A stretch of DNA of 9,941 nt, taken from the NCBI GenBank assembly GCA_027294925.1, contig JAPULM010000065.1, positions 1 through 9,941 on the forward strand, given 5' to 3'. The number at the start of each line of letters is the position of its first letter. Positions within the stretch are counted from its first letter, which is position 1. The notes beneath the pieces were generated by a model that ran no database searches, was not told the origin of the DNA, and saw only the letters and a program-made list of their open reading frames with translations. The stretch is from a bacterium (GTDB lineage: Bacteria; Tectomicrobia; Entotheonellia; Entotheonellales; Entotheonellaceae). This document shows, piece after piece, positions 1 to 6,514 of the stretch. The translations under genes and the position numbers were made by a program.

Positions 1-93
1 CTGATGCACATGATTAAGAAGAAGCAGACGAGGCTTGAGGAGGAAGAACAAGACCTCAGTGCGGCCGAACAGTTCTACGCTCTGGCCTCCTAA
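1..93 (+). CDS. IS6-family transposase, C-terminal fragment
   Basis: This is an open frame from the window edge to a TAA at 91-93, encoding 30 residues. It contains MHMIKKKQ followed by an acidic stretch and ends SAAEQFYALAS. The MHMI-K-x-Q motif followed by a final segment ending in alanine-rich hydrophobic residues is the usual C-terminus of IS6-family DDE transposases. The catalytic residues lie upstream of the window. The assignment is strengthened by the IS6-like terminal inverted repeat about 50 bp downstream. The protein is cut by the window edge, and nothing visible says whether the full gene is intact. Confidence 0.65.
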   Translation: MMHMIKKKQTRLEEEEQDLSAAEQFYALAS

Positions 94-139
94 TCACCTC
101 ACCGACCGGGGGTGACTCACCTCAAATCGTCTACACGCC

Positions 140-157
140 AAAATTTGCGACAGAACC
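140..157 (-). repeat. IS6-type terminal inverted repeat
   Basis: Read on the minus strand this is GGTTCTGTCGCAAATTTT. It differs from the IS1216-type tip GGTTCTGTTGCAAA at one position (T to C). It marks the boundary between the insertion sequence and the host chromosome. Confidence 0.7.
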
Positions 158-207
158 AGGAACTACTATTTTAAGATACCACATAAGGGCTTGCCTCCGT
201 TGTCGGT

Positions 208-235
208 TTGATCGTATGATGAATTAGCCTATACG
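208..235 (+). promoter_or_regulatory. Possible sigma-70 promoter for the hydrolase-monooxygenase operon
   Basis: TTGATC (208-213) and TATACG (230-235) are 16 bp apart, each matching four of six consensus bases. They are the best pair seen in the 123 bp between the insertion-sequence end and the hydrolase start. This is a weak prediction. Transcription could equally begin in the insertion sequence. Confidence 0.3.
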
Positions 236-280
236 CTATTGGGATCGGGTGAAGCAAGAGGGCACCGTTGAATTGTAAAT

Positions 281-1066
281 ATGAACCCTGTTCAAGAACG
301 GATACACATGATCGAATTGCAGGGTATCAATCTCCAGGTCGTACGCCAGGGCAGCGGACCTCACCTACTGTTACTGCACGGAGGGGATGGTCCGCAGGAC
401 CACCTGCCGTTTTTCAATCGGCTGACGGAACGCTTTGATGTGGTGGCGCCGGTGCATCCGGGATTTGCCGGTAGCGTGACGCCCTCCCATTTCGATAACC
501 TGGAAGATCTGGTTTACTTGTATCTCGATTTGCTGGATGCATTCAACCTGCGAGATGTTGTTTTGATGGGTGTTGACATGGGCGGCTGGACGGCGGCCGA
601 AATTGCGGTGCGCAATACAAGCCGGCTCGCCAAGCTTATTTTGGTCGATGCGGTTGGCGTTAAGCCTGGTGGTCGCGATACGCGTGATATTGCCGATATC
701 TTCGGCTTGCCCGATGCGGAGGCGGTGAGATTGCTGTTTCACGATGCGGCGAAACGGTCTGATCCCATGTGCATGAGTAAGCAAGATATCGAGCGTCTGG
801 CGGCCAACCGAATTGCCCATGCCATGTATACTTGGCATCCCTATATGCACAATCCCAAGCTGCGCTATCGGTTGCACCGCATTGATGTGCCGACGCTGCT
901 GGTATGGGGGGCGAGTGACGGCATGGTGAGTACGGCTTATGCCGAAGCTTATCGCGCGATGATTCCCGACGCTGAACTCTGCATCGTTCCTGAGGCGGGC
1001 CATTGGCCACACGTCGAGCAGCCCGACCGGTTGTTTGACGCCGTGCTGCCGTTTGCTACGAGGTGA
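281..1066 (+). CDS. Alpha/beta-fold hydrolase with Asp at the nucleophile position
   Basis: This is a 261-residue single-domain alpha/beta hydrolase with no signal peptide, so it is probably cytoplasmic. The oxyanion-hole segment is HGGDG (33-37). The nucleophile elbow reads G97-V-D99-M-G101-G, the acid is probably D213 (WGASDG), and the catalytic histidine is H241 in AGHWPHVEQP. Most relatives that sit beside luciferase-like monooxygenases have Ser in the elbow. Asp there is the arrangement of epoxide hydrolases and haloalkane dehalogenases, which form an ester intermediate on Asp, so those chemistries are possible; the substrate is unknown. The gene lies 6 bp upstream of the flavin monooxygenase gene, indicating one operon. 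The start is uncertain: ATG 281 has no close ribosome-binding site, and ATG 308 (beginning MIELQG) would also give a normal family N-terminus. Confidence 0.88.
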   Translation: MNPVQERIHMIELQGINLQVVRQGSGPHLLLLHGGDGPQDHLPFFNRLTERFDVVAPVHPGFAGSVTPSHFDNLEDLVYLYLDLLDAFNLRDVVLMGVDMGGWTAAEIAVRNTSRLAKLILVDAVGVKPGGRDTRDIADIFGLPDAEAVRLLFHDAAKRSDPMCMSKQDIERLAANRIAHAMYTWHPYMHNPKLRYRLHRIDVPTLLVWGASDGMVSTAYAEAYRAMIPDAELCIVPEAGHWPHVEQPDRLFDAVLPFATR

Positions 1067-1072
1067 GACGCC

Positions 1073-2305
1073 ATGCAAACCTGGTTCTTTACCGAAGACG
1101 CCTATCCGTACCTGCCTGATGCGGATACCTATGAGTCGATCCGGGTCAATTTGCCGAATCAACATTACGATCCGGTCAAAGGTGCTGAGCTGTACGACAG
1201 GTACCTCGACTTGTGGTGCGCTGCCGATGAGATCGGCCTGGAAATCATGGTCAACGAGCACCATCAGACCGCGACCTGTGTGATACCGGCGGCGCCGATT
1301 ATGCTTGGTATCCTGGCACGGCAAACATCACGGGCGCGTCTCCTGATTCTCGGCAATCCGATTGCCAACCGGCCACAGCCGATTCGGGTAGCGGAAGAGA
1401 TGGCGATGATCGATGTCATCTCGCGTGGCCGCCTGGAATGTGGCTTTGTACGCGCTGTGCCTTATGAGGCAGCGCCGGCTAATGTGTTGCCATTGCGCGG
1501 TGCCGAACGTCTGTGGGAAGCGCATGACTTGATCCTCAAAGCCTGGACCACGCATGATGGGCCATTTAATTTTGAAGGGCGCTGGTTTCATGCCCGCCAG
1601 GTCAACATCTGGCCGCGCCCGTTTCAGCAACCGCATCCGCCGGTCTGGATTACCGTCGGTAGCGCCAATAGCACCATTCCGGTGGCGCAGCACAAGTATA
1701 TCGGCGCGGTGTTTCTGGCCGGTTATCCGCGCATTCGTGAGATTTTCGATGGCTACCGTGATGCCTACCAAAAGGCGCATGGCGAAGCGGCGGGGCTCGA
1801 TCGCCTGGCCTACTGCGCCCTGATGTATATTAGCGATGATGCCAACAAGGCACGTGAAGGGGCTGAAAAGGTGTTGTGGTACATGACCTCGAACAAGGTG
1901 CCACCGCAGTGGAGCAATCCGCCCGGCTATCACCCGCCGGCTGTCGCCGCGCAGATTATGCAGGGGCGCCGAGGTGGTGCTGGTCTGCCGCTGACGGCGA
2001 CCCTAGAAGACCAGATGGCGCGTGGTAATGTGTTTGCCGGGACACCGGATCAGGTGTTTGAGCAAATCAAGCAGTTCTGGGAGTATGCAGGCGGCTTCGG
2101 TCATCTGCTGATGATGGGACAGGCCGGATTTTTGAGTTATGATGACACCATCACGTCGATGACTTTGTTTCATAACGAGGTCTATCCGCGCCTGAAAGAA
2201 CTGACGGCCACCTACGATCCGGAGCACATGCAGGCGCTTCGTATACGTCAACCCGACAAAACGTTTGCCGATCTCGGGCTGTTTGGCGCTGAGTTCGTGC
2301 GCTAA
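1073..2305 (+). CDS. LLM-class flavin-dependent oxidoreductase (bacterial luciferase-like monooxygenase)
   Basis: This 410-residue protein belongs to the bacterial luciferase-like superfamily, TIM-barrel enzymes that use reduced FMN and O2 to oxidise small organic substrates. Visible features are the NEHH motif at 61-64 near the flavin pocket, the RVAEEMAMIDVISRGRLECG segment (105-124), which is the usual 'D-x-x-S-x-G-R-x-x-x-G' signature, and PPVWITVGSANS (189-200) in the middle of the barrel. The length is slightly above the usual 330-380 residues. ATG 1073 follows GAGG about 8 bp upstream and starts 6 bp after the hydrolase stop, so the two are co-transcribed and probably act in sequence on the same substrate. 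These enzymes need a separate flavin reductase, and none is present in the window. The substrate cannot be inferred. Confidence 0.9.
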   Translation: MQTWFFTEDAYPYLPDADTYESIRVNLPNQHYDPVKGAELYDRYLDLWCAADEIGLEIMVNEHHQTATCVIPAAPIMLGILARQTSRARLLILGNPIANRPQPIRVAEEMAMIDVISRGRLECGFVRAVPYEAAPANVLPLRGAERLWEAHDLILKAWTTHDGPFNFEGRWFHARQVNIWPRPFQQPHPPVWITVGSANSTIPVAQHKYIGAVFLAGYPRIREIFDGYRDAYQKAHGEAAGLDRLAYCALMYISDDANKAREGAEKVLWYMTSNKVPPQWSNPPGYHPPAVAAQIMQGRRGGAGLPLTATLEDQMARGNVFAGTPDQVFEQIKQFWEYAGGFGHLLMMGQAGFLSYDDTITSMTLFHNEVYPRLKELTATYDPEHMQALRIRQPDKTFADLGLFGAEFVR

Positions 2306-2393
2306 GTCCTGCGCAAAACCCTGCACGCGTACATCGCGGCAGAAGTCTCATCAATTACAAACAGCGTATTGCTTTTGAAAACAAAGAAATCTT

Positions 2394-2412
2394 CCCCGCC
2401 AAACTGGCGGGG
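2394..2412 (-). terminator. Hairpin terminator between convergent operons
   Basis: CCCCGCCA (2394-2401) and TGGCGGGG (2405-2412) form a perfect 8-bp stem with a 3-base loop. It lies 19 bp beyond the crotonase stop codon. On the minus strand the stem is followed by a T-rich run (AAGATTTCTTTGTTTTC), fitting an intrinsic terminator for the leftward operon. It may also block rightward transcription from the monooxygenase, although no T-run follows on the plus strand. Confidence 0.7.
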
Positions 2413-2430
2413 CAATTGCGGTACGCAGTA

Positions 2431-3222
2431 CTAGCGGCCCTGAAACACGGGTTGTCGTTTTTCTAGAAATGCCCGCCGTCCCTCCTGAAAATCGTCACTA
2501 TTCATGCAGAACTCCCGCAGGCGTTGCATTTCGTCCTGGTGGCGAGTGAAGTCCTGAAAACTCTGAACCATTCCCAACACTTGTTTGGTGTGCTTGACGG
2601 ACAGTGGTGCATTGTGGGCAATCTGGCGCGCCATGTCGTACGTTGCCTGTTCAAGGTCTGCGGCGGCTACAACATGATTGACCAGACCCATGTCGCGGGC
2701 GCGTTCAGCGTCGAAGGTACAGGCGGTAAAAAAGATTTCGTTCGTATTGGCAACCCCGATGAGATTCATGAAGCGCAGCAAGCCATCGCCGGAGTATAGC
2801 ACCCCCAGACGAGCCGGCGGCATGCGAAAGGTACCGGTGTCGGCCGAGATGCGGATGTCGCAGGTGGCTGCCAGCTCAAGGCCGCCGCCCATGCAGAAGC
2901 CGTGGATCATGGCGATGACCGGGGCTGAAAATTTCCGTAGCGCCACTAGCATGTCGCTAAACGTATTGGGCTGATGGCGCTGAGTCAGGCGCTCGTTGCC
3001 TTGTCGCTCAGGTAGATGGCCAATGTCATAGCCGGAGGTAAACGCCTTAGTCCCTTGCCCGCGGATGATCAACACGCGTGTGGCGCCTTCAGCTTCCAGG
3101 CGCTGTAAATGATCACGCATGGCGACTAGCATGTCCGGCGACATGGCGTTATGTTTTGCAGCCCGATTGAGCATCAGGATGGCGATATAGTCTTGTTCCT
3201 CGCATAGAATTAACTCGGACAC
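2431..3222 (-). CDS. Enoyl-CoA hydratase/isomerase family protein (crotonase fold)
   Basis: This 263-residue protein of normal crotonase length acts on acyl-CoA thioesters. The two oxyanion-hole regions are visible: KAFTSGYDI (59-67) and HGFCMGGGLELAATCDI (107-123), the latter carrying the first conserved glutamate, E116. The second catalytic glutamate of true hydratases, normally in a P-E-x-x-x-G motif, is Ala here (PPARLG, A137). Simple hydration is therefore doubtful; an isomerase, decarboxylase or other crotonase activity is as likely. The C-terminus FLEKRQPVFQGR is family-typical. I chose GTG at 3222 because AAAGGAG sits 8 bp upstream and residue 1 then matches the family; the open frame continues upstream to 3363 without homology. 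The gene lies 65 bp after the CDGSH gene and is followed by a hairpin terminator, so it is probably the last gene of that unit. Confidence 0.88.
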   Translation of the reverse strand: MSELILCEEQDYIAILMLNRAAKHNAMSPDMLVAMRDHLQRLEAEGATRVLIIRGQGTKAFTSGYDIGHLPERQGNERLTQRHQPNTFSDMLVALRKFSAPVIAMIHGFCMGGGLELAATCDIRISADTGTFRMPPARLGVLYSGDGLLRFMNLIGVANTNEIFFTACTFDAERARDMGLVNHVVAAADLEQATYDMARQIAHNAPLSVKHTKQVLGMVQSFQDFTRHQDEMQRLREFCMNSDDFQEGRRAFLEKRQPVFQGR

Positions 3223-3287
3223 AGCATACGCTCCTTTGCAGAAAAACGATGGGACACCCTGTGTGCCTGAGCGGCGGCAGATGGCGC

Positions 3288-3959
3288 TCAGGAAGCGCTG
3301 AAGCCCACGTCCTTGTGGGTACCGTCGCACAGCGGTTTGTTTTTGGAGTCGCCACAGCGACACAAGGTGACGCGATTACGCGTCTCGAACGGCTGCCCGT
3401 CGGCACGCTCAATGGGGATGCCGCCACTGACCCACAGGGCACCGTCGGGGGTTACGGCAATCTCTTGCGGCAGACGGGGCTCCAGCGTCTCGCCGCCGGG
3501 CTCCAGGCTATAGGACAGGGCGCCCGAGGGACAGCGCTCAACCATCGCCATGATCTGCGCCCGCACCTGGGTATCGCTGCTGTCTTGCGTCATCTGCCAG
3601 ACATTGGTGATCTGGTTGGTGCAAAACCCTGCATGCATGCAGATCGACCGGTCATCTTTGACGCTAATGTTGGTGCCCGGATAGTCGGTCTGGCGCGCGC
3701 TGGACGGGCCGCAGTCTGCCGTCTCGGCGCCTTCGAAATCTTCTTTAAGATGCTGGCCGTCGCAGAACGGCTTGTTGGCGGATTTGCCGCAACGACAGAG
3801 GGCGTAGCGTGTCTCAGTGCTCAACACGTCGCCGCTTTTCCAGGTCAGCGGCTCGCCGTGTTCGGACACGACAGGCGCCATGCGAACGAGCGGTATGCCG
3901 CCCGTTACAATATACGGACCATTTGGCCGAACGGTGATTTTTGGTGTCTCTTCCGCCAT
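3288..3959 (-). CDS. Double CDGSH iron-sulfur protein with a central ferredoxin-like domain
   Basis: This is a 223-residue three-part protein. Two CDGSH-type zinc-finger-like motifs each supply the 3-Cys-1-His ligands of a [2Fe-2S] cluster: CRCGKSANKPFCDGQH (C55, C57, C66, H70) and CRCGDSKNKPLCDGTH (C200, C202, C211, H215). Each follows a similar glycine-rich strand region (TGGIPL at 19-24, SGGIPI at 178-183), so the ends look like an internal duplication. Between them, residues 105-150 contain C107, C113 and C143-P-S-G-A, resembling the divergent single-cluster ferredoxin family Fer4_19. The role is probably electron transfer or redox sensing, with the partner unknown. ATG 3959 has AGGA about 8 bp upstream. 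A near-consensus promoter and a structured leader precede it, and the crotonase gene follows, probably in the same transcript. Confidence 0.9.
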   Translation of the reverse strand: MAEETPKITVRPNGPYIVTGGIPLVRMAPVVSEHGEPLTWKSGDVLSTETRYALCRCGKSANKPFCDGQHLKEDFEGAETADCGPSSARQTDYPGTNISVKDDRSICMHAGFCTNQITNVWQMTQDSSDTQVRAQIMAMVERCPSGALSYSLEPGGETLEPRLPQEIAVTPDGALWVSGGIPIERADGQPFETRNRVTLCRCGDSKNKPLCDGTHKDVGFSAS

Positions 3960-3994
3960 GCTGTTTTCCTATTGAAAGGTGAACTTGAGATTGA

Positions 3995-4037
3995 TCCGGG
4001 TCCCAGTCTCACCGGCGCAATGCTCTCAGGGCCCGGA
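3995..4037 (-). promoter_or_regulatory. Structured 5' leader of the CDGSH gene
   Basis: Between the predicted transcription start (about 4053) and the ATG at 3959 lie roughly 90 untranslated bases. On the plus strand TCCGGG (3995-4000) pairs with CCCGGA (4032-4037), and CCC (4002-4004) pairs with GGG (4029-4031). This gives a 9-bp GC-rich stem with one bulged base at 4001. The inner loop contains a GGTGAGA segment (minus strand) that could instead pair with TCTCA and TTCACC just downstream, giving a mutually exclusive fold. I recognise no known riboswitch class. Confidence 0.4.
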
Positions 4038-4059
4038 CGGGAGATGGAATGGTTGCACT

Positions 4060-4088
4060 ATTATAGGCCGCTGCCGCACAGCGGTCAA
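4060..4088 (-). promoter_or_regulatory. Near-consensus sigma-70 promoter for the CDGSH-crotonase unit
   Basis: On the minus strand, TTGACC (4088-4083) is followed after exactly 17 bp by TATAAT (4065-4060). The -35 box has five of six consensus bases and the -10 box all six. It lies in the 184-bp gap between the CoA-transferase stop and the CDGSH start, so these two genes can be expressed independently of the upstream CoA-transferase. Confidence 0.8.
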
Positions 4089-4143
4089 AAGGTTCGTCGT
4101 GATACGACATTTAGCATCGCTCAGGGACATCTGTCCGCTTGTA

Positions 4144-5358
4144 CTAAATGGCTTCTTGGCGCAGTACGCCGCTTGCTTGTAGCGTCCGGATCTGCTCAGG
4201 GGTATAGCCTAAAACTGTTTGCAGGACATCGGCATTGTGTTGACCAAGCATAGGAGCGGGACCTTGGACGCCAGACGCGGCGTTGGCATAGCGGAAGGCG
4301 GAGTTGATAACCTCAATACGGCCCAATATGGGGTCGTCCACCTCAGTGGTAAGATGTCGCGCTTTAACTTGCGGCTGTCGTACCGCCTGATCAACGGTAT
4401 GCACAATGCCACAGGCGATATGGTGTGCGGTAAAAATTTGTTCGGCTTCTGCCGCCGTGTGCTCGGCTAGCCAGGCCTGAACCATCTCGGTTGCCGCCTG
4501 CAAATTGTCGCGCACGGCTTGCTGGGTATTGAAACGGGGATCGTCGAGCAAGTCGGTGCGATCCATTGCCTTGCAGACATTTTCCCAGGCGCGAAAATCG
4601 GGTCCGATGTTGGCGGTTAAATAGCCATCGCGGGTCTTGTGCACCGGGTGATACCAGACCGCTACGGTATTCGTTAGCAAGCAGGATTGCAGGGCCATGT
4701 CGTTGGAGCCAAATAGGGCATCAAACAATGCAATATCGATGTGGTCTCCTGCGCCGGTTCTCTCCCGTTTATAGAGCGCTGCACAGATGGCGCCGAAGGC
4801 GGTAAGGCCCGCTGTGGTGTCGCCAATCGCAATGCCAGGGCCGTGCGGCGTTTCTGGCGGATCACGATGTAAGAATTGCATCGCCAGCCAGCCGCTCATG
4901 GCATGACTGATATGCGCGTAGCCCGGCCGTTGCGCGTTGGGGCCGCTCTGCCCGAAACCACTCAACGAACACATGATGATACGTGGGTTGATTTGCTGTA
5001 GGTCGTCATAACCCAGACCCAGCTTGGCAATAACGCCGGGTGTAAATGCTTCGATAAAGACATCTGAAATCTTGACCAGATCTTTGACGATGGCGAGCCC
5101 ATCGGGCTGTTTAAGGTTGATACACATGCCCTTTTTGCCGGCGTTATGCTGGACGAACATTGGGCTGCGTTTCGCCTCCGGCTGGGAAAATGAATGACGT
5201 CCGATGTCGCCCATTGGATAGCGTTCGATTTTGATCACCTCGGCGCCATGATCGGCGAGATATTTGGCGCATGACGGGCCGGCAATCAGGGCTGACAGCT
5301 CAAGGACACGAACACCTTCTAGCGGGCGTATTTTGGTGGCGGTTTGAGATTCGCTCAT
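4144..5358 (-). CDS. CaiB/BaiF (class III) CoA-transferase
   Basis: This 404-residue enzyme moves CoA between carboxylic acids, as formyl-CoA transferase (Frc) and CaiB do. The N-terminus RPLEGVRVLELSALIAGP is the family's first strand. LADHGAEVIKIE (34-45), the NAGKK loop (72-76), and SGFGQSGPNAQRPGY (133-147) are typical. D180, in GIAIGDTTAG, aligns with the catalytic aspartate of Frc that forms the acyl anhydride and then CoA-linked intermediates. The length is normal. ATG 5358 gives the expected start, although the nearest Shine-Dalgarno-like AAGG lies about 12 bp upstream. A decayed crotonase lies 40 bp upstream on the same strand, so the original transcript probably carried both. The acyl acceptor cannot be inferred. 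Confidence 0.92.
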   Translation of the reverse strand: MSESQTATKIRPLEGVRVLELSALIAGPSCAKYLADHGAEVIKIERYPMGDIGRHSFSQPEAKRSPMFVQHNAGKKGMCINLKQPDGLAIVKDLVKISDVFIEAFTPGVIAKLGLGYDDLQQINPRIIMCSLSGFGQSGPNAQRPGYAHISHAMSGWLAMQFLHRDPPETPHGPGIAIGDTTAGLTAFGAICAALYKRERTGAGDHIDIALFDALFGSNDMALQSCLLTNTVAVWYHPVHKTRDGYLTANIGPDFRAWENVCKAMDRTDLLDDPRFNTQQAVRDNLQAATEMVQAWLAEHTAAEAEQIFTAHHIACGIVHTVDQAVRQPQVKARHLTTEVDDPILGRIEVINSAFRYANAASGVQGPAPMLGQHNADVLQTVLGYTPEQIRTLQASGVLRQEAI

Positions 5359-5398
5359 GGCGTCAAAAGACCTTTTTTTGCTTAAGCTTCCGGAGTAC

Positions 5399-5741
5399 TC
5401 AGTCCTCAGTTTTCAATCCTTGCGAAGGATCGGCTTGCTGCATGGTGGCCTTCAGCGCCGACTTGACGTCGTCGCTTTGACTATGCACCACACGGCTCTG
5501 ACTAGCGAGCCGCAGCAGCTGGTTGAGCTGGTTGCCGCCGAGGGTGAAACCTTTAACTGCCGCAATAGTCGGCTTGGGAGATTGCTGCAGCAGCGTCAGC
5601 AATCGCTGCCTGAAGCGAGGCCGCCAATGCGTGCAACATGTCGCTATTCAGCGCGTTTTTCTTCTCCGCTCGGTTCAGGATGAGTTTGGCTGTGGCGCCT
5701 TCTTTGACGACCAGAACGGGACCTACTGTCATATTTTGCAT
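5399..5741 (-). pseudogene. Decayed enoyl-CoA hydratase with internal deletions and a frameshift
   Basis: The reading frame from ATG 5741, preceded by a good ribosome-binding site (AAGGAG, 5-6 bp away), encodes a crotonase N-terminus: LILNRAEKKNALNSDM and then ALAASLQAAIADA. At about 5600-5612 the frame changes. The next frame continues as a later part of the same family: LLQQSPKPTIAAVKGFTLGG, the strand that leads into the second oxyanion-hole glycine. The roughly 45 residues between, which hold the first oxyanion site, are missing. After the GG the sequence jumps to a stretch resembling the C-terminal helices (LLRLASQSRVV, then ALKATMQQADPSQGLKTE), with about 100 residues absent. What remains is some 110 codons of a gene that should have about 260. 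The intact ribosome-binding site suggests fairly recent decay. It lies 40 bp upstream of the CoA-transferase. Confidence 0.75.
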
Positions 5742-6165
5742 GGGGGCTCCTTCTCATAGATGCCATATAGGCCGTGTGTGTTTTTCTACCATAACAGGAG
5801 TAGGTCGTACGGAGCAACTTTAGATGATGGGGGCATTTACATATCACCTGCCTTCCTGAACTCGTAACGTCCATAGAGGTTGATGTATTGACAGGCAACC
5901 AGGGAGACCTGCTTGTCAAGTGTAGGCTAGTATCCGGCGCAGAAATTGTACCCATTTCGTGCTGATCTCGGTGTCCTGCATGGACTGATCGGTATGATTT
6001 GCGCCAGGTCGAACCGCCTTTGGCAAAGATGACATTGACCCTCGGCGCTGAGAGGAAGGGAAGGAAGCCAAGCTTGAAAAATGCTGCTGAAATCCCTATC
6101 TTTCATACATTAGATTTATTCATGTTTCGCCGTAGTTGTGTTTCATGGCAGTTTTTGGGGCCGCT
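5742..6165. other. Intergenic stretch of about 420 bp with a hairpin and a candidate promoter
   Basis: No convincing coding sequence is seen on either strand. TTGACAGGCA (5888-5897) and TGCTTGTCAA (5910-5919) form a 10-bp stem with one G-T pair and a 12-base loop. The adjoining bases (about 5914-5965, with TGTCAAGTG and GCAGAAATTGTACCC) resemble the style of IS21-family ends, but no transposase is present, so this is only a hint of an old insertion. The right part carries the promoter candidate of the following toxin-like gene. Confidence 0.4.
6074..6102 (+). promoter_or_regulatory. Possible sigma-70 promoter of the DUF4258/YgiT pair
   Basis: TTGAAA (6074-6079, five of six consensus bases) and TATCTT (6097-6102, four of six) are separated by 17 bp, about 65 bp upstream of the likely ATG at 6166. 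Confidence 0.4.
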
Positions 6166-6514
6166 ATGAAGCTTGCGGAAAAACAAACCTTCATCCGCCG
6201 TAAAGCGAGGGAAAATTCAGAGGTTTTTGCCGGAACGCAGGTGTACTGGTCGCGCCATGCCATCATAGAAATGCTTCAAGATTGTTTGACTCGTCTTGAA
6301 GTAGAGAAAGCGTTGGAAGATTGTGAGGTGATTGAAGACTATCCGCCAAAACACCGTTTTCTACCAGATTGCTTGGTATTGGGCCAACTGCAAAGCATGC
6401 AGCCTATCCACGCCGTCATCGCAAATTGATGAAGCGCGTGATCGGATTTTCGTTGTGACGGTGTACCGACCGTCTCCAGAGAGGTGGGAACATGACTGGC
6501 AAACTCGAAAATAG
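6166..6514 (+). pseudogene. DUF4258 toxin-like gene with a single-base frameshift
   Basis: The first frame encodes a DUF4258 protein, with VYWSRHAIIEMLQD and EVIEDYPPKHRFLPDCLVLG, up to IHAVIA. It then meets TGA at 6427-6429 after one wrong residue. The second frame, beginning at 6425, carries the exact continuation of the family: IDEARDRIFVVTVYRPSPERWEHDW, ending TAG at 6512-6514. Removing one A from the AAA run at 6423-6425 restores an uninterrupted 115-residue protein. DUF4258 proteins are usually encoded just upstream of YgiT-type zinc-finger proteins and are thought to be toxins of MqsRA-like systems. ATG 6166 matches where relatives start (MKLAEK, then KARENSEVFAG); ATG 6145 and TTG 6136 are also in frame. 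The lesion may be a genuine inactivation or a sequencing error; the short A-run is not a classical slippery site. Confidence 0.82.

Larger units (their letters stand above)
1..157 (+). mobile_element. Right end of an IS6-family insertion sequence (partial)
   Basis: The window opens inside an insertion sequence whose left part is missing. It contains the last 30 codons of a transposase, about 45 noncoding bases, and then a terminal inverted repeat at 140-157. On the reverse strand that end reads GGTTCTGTCGCAAATTTT, which closely resembles the known IS6-family ends (IS26 begins GGCACTGTTGCAAA, IS1216 begins GGTTCTGTTGCAAAG). The eight bases after the end, AGGAACTA, would be one copy of the 8-bp target duplication typical of this family; the other copy lies outside the window. 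The element sits about 120 bp upstream of the hydrolase operon, so it could affect that operon's expression. Confidence 0.75.

Noticed and set aside
98..114. TCACC...GGTGA hairpin after the transposase fragment
   Set aside because: The 5-bp stem has no following T-run; it is too weak to call a terminator.
371..1324. Long minus-strand open frame (317 codons) across the hydrolase and monooxygenase
   Set aside because: It is antisense to two well-supported genes, is rich in Arg/His/Gln, and shows no recognisable family motif.
4124..4135. GGACATCTGTCC palindrome just after the CoA-transferase stop
   Set aside because: The stem is short, with a 2-base loop and no U-tract on the minus strand; not supported as a terminator or operator.
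3249..4253. Long plus-strand open frame (334 codons) opposite the CDGSH gene
   Set aside because: It is the complement of the CDGSH coding sequence and leader and runs across a strong minus-strand promoter; it has no domain signal.
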